DNA from: Syntrophomonadaceae bacterium
GTDB taxonomy: Bacteria > Bacillota > Dethiobacteria > DTU022
Assembly: GCA_003553895.1 (NCBI GenBank)
Contig: PWFM01000134.1
Location: 1-9,041 of the forward strand
DNA length: 9,041 bases
Reading direction: 5' to 3'
Every line of letters starts with the position of its first letter. Within the stretch, counting starts at the first letter, position 1. This document shows positions 7,004-9,041 of this stretch, in pieces. Under the pieces are notes generated by a model that was not told the origin of the DNA, searched no databases, and saw only the letters and a program-made list of their open reading frames with translations. The position numbers were made by a program, and so were the translations under genes.

Positions 7004-8026
7004 TTAACCCGCCCTGAACTTATTGTTTTTAGCCCAGAGCATATCCACAAAAGCTTCCAGGCGGGTCTGGACACCTCCTTCGCCGGTATGTTCATCAATA
7101 GTCAGGCTGAGAAAAGGGACAGCGGCAGCTTTCGCTTCCAGCTCCAGGGTCTTGTCTACCATAGAATCTGGCCCGCACCCAAAGGCGGTTACATGGATGA
7201 TGCCGTCAATATTTTTTTGATCTAGCAAATATAAACCGGCCCAGCATACCTGGTTGCTGTAATACCAGAAAAAGTTCTGCGGTAAGACTTTGGCATAGCG
7301 GCGCATTGCCCGCAGGGGAATTTGCTCATAAGTCACCACTTCAACACCCAGTTTATTCAACTTCTCGTAGACACCAGCGCTGATAAAGGGGTCGTAAATT
7401 GCGTAAGGGTAGCCGAGCAAAGCCACTCTGGCCCGCCCGGGACGGCTCGAAGGCTGGTTTAACCGCCCCCGTGCAGGTAAAGGAGCCTGCCGGGAACCGG
7501 AAATCACCTCAAATGCTTCTACAGGCTTAAGGCCCTTTAGCAGCAGCCGCTGATATTTTTTCTGCTTGATGATTGCAGCCAGGGCGGCGTAAGCCTGGAT
7601 CAAAGGGTTCTTCACGCCTACAGCCAGGGCTACCGAGCGAAAAAAGCGCAACAAACCACCCGGCAGACCTTTTAAATTGTACCTGACATCGATTAAGGCA
7701 GGTATAATAGCTCCGGAATAACGGACCATGTCCGGAAGGCCGAGAAACTTGGGACAAAAGGTGGCGTTACCATCGGCGCTAACCATGCGAGGGACAAAAA
7801 TATAGTCAACCTTCCCAATCAAGTCCATTACATGGCCCTGAAAAACCTTAATAGGAATGCAGGCATCATTAACCGTTTCCTTGATGCCATCTTCCAGGAT
7901 TTTCCGATTGGGGCTTTTTGAAACCACTACCTCTACACCCAGCTTCTCCAGGAAAACCCTCCATAGAGGGTAAAAAGTATAATATGAAAGGGCCCGCGGG
8001 ATACCAACTTTAATTCGCCTTTTCAT
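7004..8026 (-). CDS. DUF2229/HgdB-like 2-hydroxyacyl-CoA dehydratase-related protein
   Basis: This 340-aa protein is related to the dehydratase-side partners of HgdC-type activases. The N-terminus has the DUF2229 pattern KVGIPRALSYYTFYPLW (residues 6-22), followed by VNDACIPIK (C56) and TFCPKFLG (C91). The C-terminus has AFGCGPDS (C284) and DEHTGEGGVQTRLEAFVDML (311-330), shared with HgdB-type subunits. Conserved cysteines C56, C91 and C284 could ligate a cluster that the downstream activase reduces. I chose ATG 8026, with GGGGTGAGG just upstream, over a longer frame opening at GTG 8095. The longer start has no ribosome site and its first 23 codons overlap a likely promoter and do not resemble the family. 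The gene forms a two-gene unit with the activase. The third partner often seen with such pairs is absent here, so a role as a stand-alone reductase or cofactor enzyme is also possible. Confidence 0.85.
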   Translation of the reverse strand: MKRRIKVGIPRALSYYTFYPLWRVFLEKLGVEVVVSKSPNRKILEDGIKETVNDACIPIKVFQGHVMDLIGKVDYIFVPRMVSADGNATFCPKFLGLPDMVRYSGAIIPALIDVRYNLKGLPGGLLRFFRSVALAVGVKNPLIQAYAALAAIIKQKKYQRLLLKGLKPVEAFEVISGSRQAPLPARGRLNQPSSRPGRARVALLGYPYAIYDPFISAGVYEKLNKLGVEVVTYEQIPLRAMRRYAKVLPQNFFWYYSNQVCWAGLYLLDQKNIDGIIHVTAFGCGPDSMVDKTLELEAKAAAVPFLSLTIDEHTGEGGVQTRLEAFVDMLWAKNNKFRAG

Positions 8027-8045
8027 TGTCCTCACCCCGGTACTT

Positions 8046-8076
8046 ATAATAGCACAAAACAGAGAAAGAGAGGCAA
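8046..8076 (-). promoter_or_regulatory. Probable promoter of the dehydratase-activase unit
   Basis: An extended -10 (TGC-TATTAT, -10 hexamer 8046-8051) lies about 20 bp upstream of the chosen ATG at 8026. A partial -35 (TTGCCT, 8071-8076) is 19 bp away. The extended TG makes up for the weak -35. Placement inside the longer GTG-started frame supports the shorter gene start. Confidence 0.45.
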
Positions 8077-8149
8077 CTAAATCATCCCCTCTCACTAAAC
8101 TGATTGCTTTATATTCGACACCGCAATCTCTACTCCTGCTGCAAAAGCA

Positions 8150-8174
8150 ACTGCCCGCAAAAAATGCGGGCAGT
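8150..8174 (-). terminator. Hairpin terminator closing the small-protein unit
   Basis: There is a perfect 10-bp stem, ACTGCCCGCA with TGCGGGCAGT (8150-8159 and 8165-8174), with a 5-nt loop. On the minus-strand transcript it is followed by UUGCUUUUGC, an imperfect U-rich tail. It separates the small-protein genes from the dehydratase-activase unit and its promoter. Confidence 0.75.
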
Positions 8175-8198
8175 CAGTTTTGATCTGTCATAGCTTGT

Positions 8199-8264
8199 TC
8201 AATCCTTCACATTAATAATTTCATATTTCTCCTTTTCCCAGGGCTTTAAAAAATTCCTTTTCAA
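8199..8264 (-). CDS. Doubtful 21-aa reading frame in the small-protein unit
   Basis: A frame from TTG 8264 to TGA 8199 reads (M)KRNFLKPWEKEKYEIINVKD. It begins 19 nt after the 31-aa gene and ends 24 nt before the terminator, so it neatly fills the remaining transcript. It is charged, has no membrane span, and has a 'KPWEK...I' look seen in some short precursor peptides. The ribosome site is poor (GTAGG, about 11 nt away) and a frame this short can occur by chance in AT-rich DNA. I do not recognise it. Confidence 0.25.
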   Translation of the reverse strand: MKRNFLKPWEKEKYEIINVKD

Positions 8265-8283
8265 TAATTCTTAAACCTACTTA

Positions 8284-8379
8284 TTACTCTGCTTTCCTGC
8301 GCGAATCGGTAAGAATCATCTGCACCACCAGGAGAGCTGCCATCAAAAAAGCGCCGACAAACAATACTGCGTTAGTCAT
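8284..8379 (-). CDS. 31-aa single-span membrane protein, unknown function
   Basis: The start is ATG with a near-perfect ribosome site AAAGGAGG (8388-8395) 8 nt upstream. The product is 31 aa: MTNAVLFVGA, FLMAALLVVQ, MILTDSRRKAE. Residues about 4-23 form one hydrophobic membrane helix, and the tail DSRRKAE is charged, which predicts the C-terminus on the cytoplasmic side. It lies 26 nt after the 42-aa gene and before a terminator, so the two should share a message. Small single-span proteins of this size often act as accessory subunits of transporters or respiratory enzymes, but no partner gene is in the window and I do not recognise the family. The coding call rests on the ribosome site, the helix pattern and the operon context. 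Confidence 0.75.
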   Translation of the reverse strand: MTNAVLFVGAFLMAALLVVQMILTDSRRKAE

Positions 8380-8405
8380 TTTTTCTTCCTCCTTTGAGCC
8401 AAGGA

Positions 8406-8534
8406 TTAATCTCCTCTTACCTGGTTATCGTTATTACGTTTTTTGGATTCACTTTGGAGCAAGCGATATGAAAGGTATCGCACGCCCCAGGATATTCCCA
8501 AAATTATGCCGACAATGATTACGTATTCGATAAT
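8406..8534 (-). CDS. 42-aa single-span membrane protein, apparent ATT start
   Basis: The frame opens directly after an in-frame TAG, so no ATG, GTG or TTG start precedes the hydrophobic segment. The first codon available is ATT at 8534, placed 6 nt after AGAGAGG, a proper ribosome-site distance. ATT initiation is rare but known, as in infC. The product reads (I/M)IEYVIIVGI, ILGISWGVRY, LSYRLLQSES, KKRNNDNQVR, GD. A membrane helix spans about residues 3-22, followed by a Lys/Arg-rich cytoplasmic tail. A TTG at residue 12 would cut the helix in half and is less likely. It is the first gene after an exact-consensus promoter, with a leader of about 70 nt. The function is not recognised; its pairing with the next 31-aa membrane gene suggests a two-part small membrane complex or accessory subunits. 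Confidence 0.6.
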   Translation of the reverse strand: MIEYVIIVGIILGISWGVRYLSYRLLQSESKKRNNDNQVRGD

Positions 8535-8612
8535 CTAAAACCTCTCTTTCCTAGTCAGGCCCAGGTTAGTGCCAGCCTTGCTGCAGATTGTAATCGGAAA
8601 ATATATGATGAC

Positions 8613-8641
8613 ATTATAACTAACTTCAGTTAACTTGTCAA
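8613..8641 (-). promoter_or_regulatory. Exact-consensus promoter of the small-protein unit, with palindrome
   Basis: TTGACA (8636-8641) and TATAAT (8613-8618) are separated by exactly 17 bp. The spacer holds a palindrome, TAACT-TC-AGTTA (8621-8632), where a repressor could block RNA polymerase. The expected transcript start is near 8606, giving a leader of about 70 nt before the 42-aa gene. Confidence 0.85.
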
Positions 8642-8801
8642 CGAATTTTTAATTTTACATACAATCAGCCTGCTAGTCTATTATAAGTTAGATGCGGTTT
8701 TCATAAAATGTAACTATTAATTGTCAATATCAGGATCAAAACCTGCAGAAAAGACACCAGTTAAATCTGTTTTAAGGTCAACTCAGCCATTTCGTAAAGT
8801 A

Positions 8802-8830
8802 ATTATATAAAAACAAAACTGCCATGTCAA
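8802..8830 (-). promoter_or_regulatory. Second exact-consensus promoter, same direction
   Basis: TTGACA (8825-8830) and TATAAT (8802-8807) are separated by exactly 17 bp. The expected start is near 8795. No good gene follows before the promoter at 8613-8641, and I see no terminator between. It may give a longer message for the small proteins or a separate small RNA. Confidence 0.7.
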
Positions 8831-8952
8831 CAAGATTGCAAATATTTACATAAGTTATTTTTTTCTCAAGCGGGAGCAGTAACAGGCCTTCCCTTAATCA
8901 ACCAATATTTCTAGAGATAAGACTATTAAGCGCAGTTTTCAACTCTCAACTA

Positions 8953-8981
8953 TTGTCCTTTACCTGGCTCTATGCTATAAT
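8953..8981 (+). promoter_or_regulatory. Promoter of the tRNA-Pro gene
   Basis: TTGTCC (8953-8958, four of six consensus positions) is followed after 17 bp by an extended -10, TGC-TATAAT (hexamer 8976-8981). This places the transcript start near 8988, just ahead of the tRNA at 8995. Confidence 0.8.
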
Positions 8982-8994
8982 TTTGAAACAGAAA

Positions 8995-9041
8995 CGGGGC
9001 GTAGCGCAGTTTGGTAGCGCGCTTGGTTCGGGACCAAGAGG
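8995..9041 (+). tRNA. tRNA-Pro (anticodon CGG), 3' part beyond window
   Basis: The visible 47 nt fold as the 5' part of a tRNA: acceptor strand CGGGGCG (8995-9001), D arm GCGC/GCGC (9004-9007, 9017-9020), and anticodon stem CTTGG/CCAAG (9022-9026, 9034-9038) with loop TTCGGGA. The anticodon CGG (9029-9031) reads the proline codon CCG. The T arm and 3' acceptor strand lie past the right edge. It is the only plus-strand gene here. Confidence 0.93.

Larger units (their letters stand above)
8535..8994. other. AT-rich intergenic region holding three promoters
   Basis: This stretch of about 460 bp separates the small-protein unit (minus strand) from the tRNA (plus strand). It holds the two minus-strand consensus promoters and the plus-strand tRNA promoter. 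Only very short frames without ribosome sites occur, for example MAELTLKQI from the second promoter's transcript. I see no recognisable RNA family, repeat array or attachment site. Confidence 0.6.

Noticed and set aside
7527..7757. 76-aa minus-strand frame overlapping the DUF2229 gene in another phase
   Set aside because: It lies wholly inside a conserved gene, has no ribosome site and reads as a frame shadow.
8027..8095. N-terminal extension of the DUF2229 protein to GTG 8095
   Set aside because: There is no ribosome site at the GTG, the extension does not look like the family, and a probable promoter lies inside it. ATG 8026 has a good ribosome site.
8180..8240. Five-codon frame MKLLM behind AAAAGGAG
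   Set aside because: The ribosome site looks good, but five codons are too few to support a gene and it overlaps the 21-aa candidate in another phase.
8685..8727. Third minus-strand promoter using TTGACA at 8722-8727
   Set aside because: The sequence 17-18 bp downstream is ATGAAA/TGAAAA, not a -10, and the nearest TATAAT (8680-8685) is 36 bp away.
1..9041. CRISPR arrays, insertion sequences, phage genes
   Set aside because: No regularly spaced direct repeats, transposase motifs, terminal inverted repeats or phage-type proteins were seen.

Overview
The window looks like a chromosomal segment of an anaerobic Gram-positive bacterium of the Clostridia type. This is inferred from strong AGGAGG-like ribosome sites, GTG starts, consensus sigma-A promoters, a lipobox lipoprotein and an oxygen-sensitive 2-hydroxyacyl-CoA dehydratase-activase pair. 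The very acidic extracytoplasmic binding protein would also fit an alkaliphile or halophile, but that is only a hint. All protein genes are on the minus strand. Only the tRNA at the right edge is on the plus strand.

Region 1 (1-5957, minus strand) is a complete peptide-type ABC importer operon. It runs from a promoter and a 5' leader with several short inverted repeats (about 5788-5957) through a lipoprotein substrate-binding protein (4171-5787), a strong intergenic hairpin (4062-4110), two permeases (3066-4001, 2136-3062) and two ATPases (1088-2077, 104-1087). It ends with the first 14 codons of a further gene (1-44), perhaps a peptidase. The main surprise is the binding protein. It appears to be a natural circular permutant of the SBP_bac_5 (OppA/DppA) family: signal peptide, acidic linker, the canonical C-terminal half, a short linker, then the canonical N-terminal half. 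It ends exactly where the canonical hinge would lead into the part that has been moved to the front.

Region 2 (6017-8076, minus strand) is a two-gene unit. It encodes a DUF2229/HgdB-like protein (start re-chosen at 8026) followed, 3 bases later, by an ATP-dependent [4Fe-4S] activase of the HgdC/BcrA class with an extra cysteine-rich tail.

Region 3 (8150-8641, minus strand) is a small transcription unit that ordinary gene callers would miss. It has an exact TTGACA-17-TATAAT promoter with a palindrome in its spacer. Two tiny single-membrane-span proteins follow: 42 aa, apparently starting at a non-standard ATT codon, and 31 aa with an excellent ribosome site. A doubtful 21-aa reading frame and a strong hairpin terminator close the unit. 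A second exact-consensus promoter lies about 190 bp upstream and points the same way.

Region 4 (8953-9041, plus strand) is a tRNA-Pro(CGG) gene cut by the window edge, with its own extended -10 promoter.
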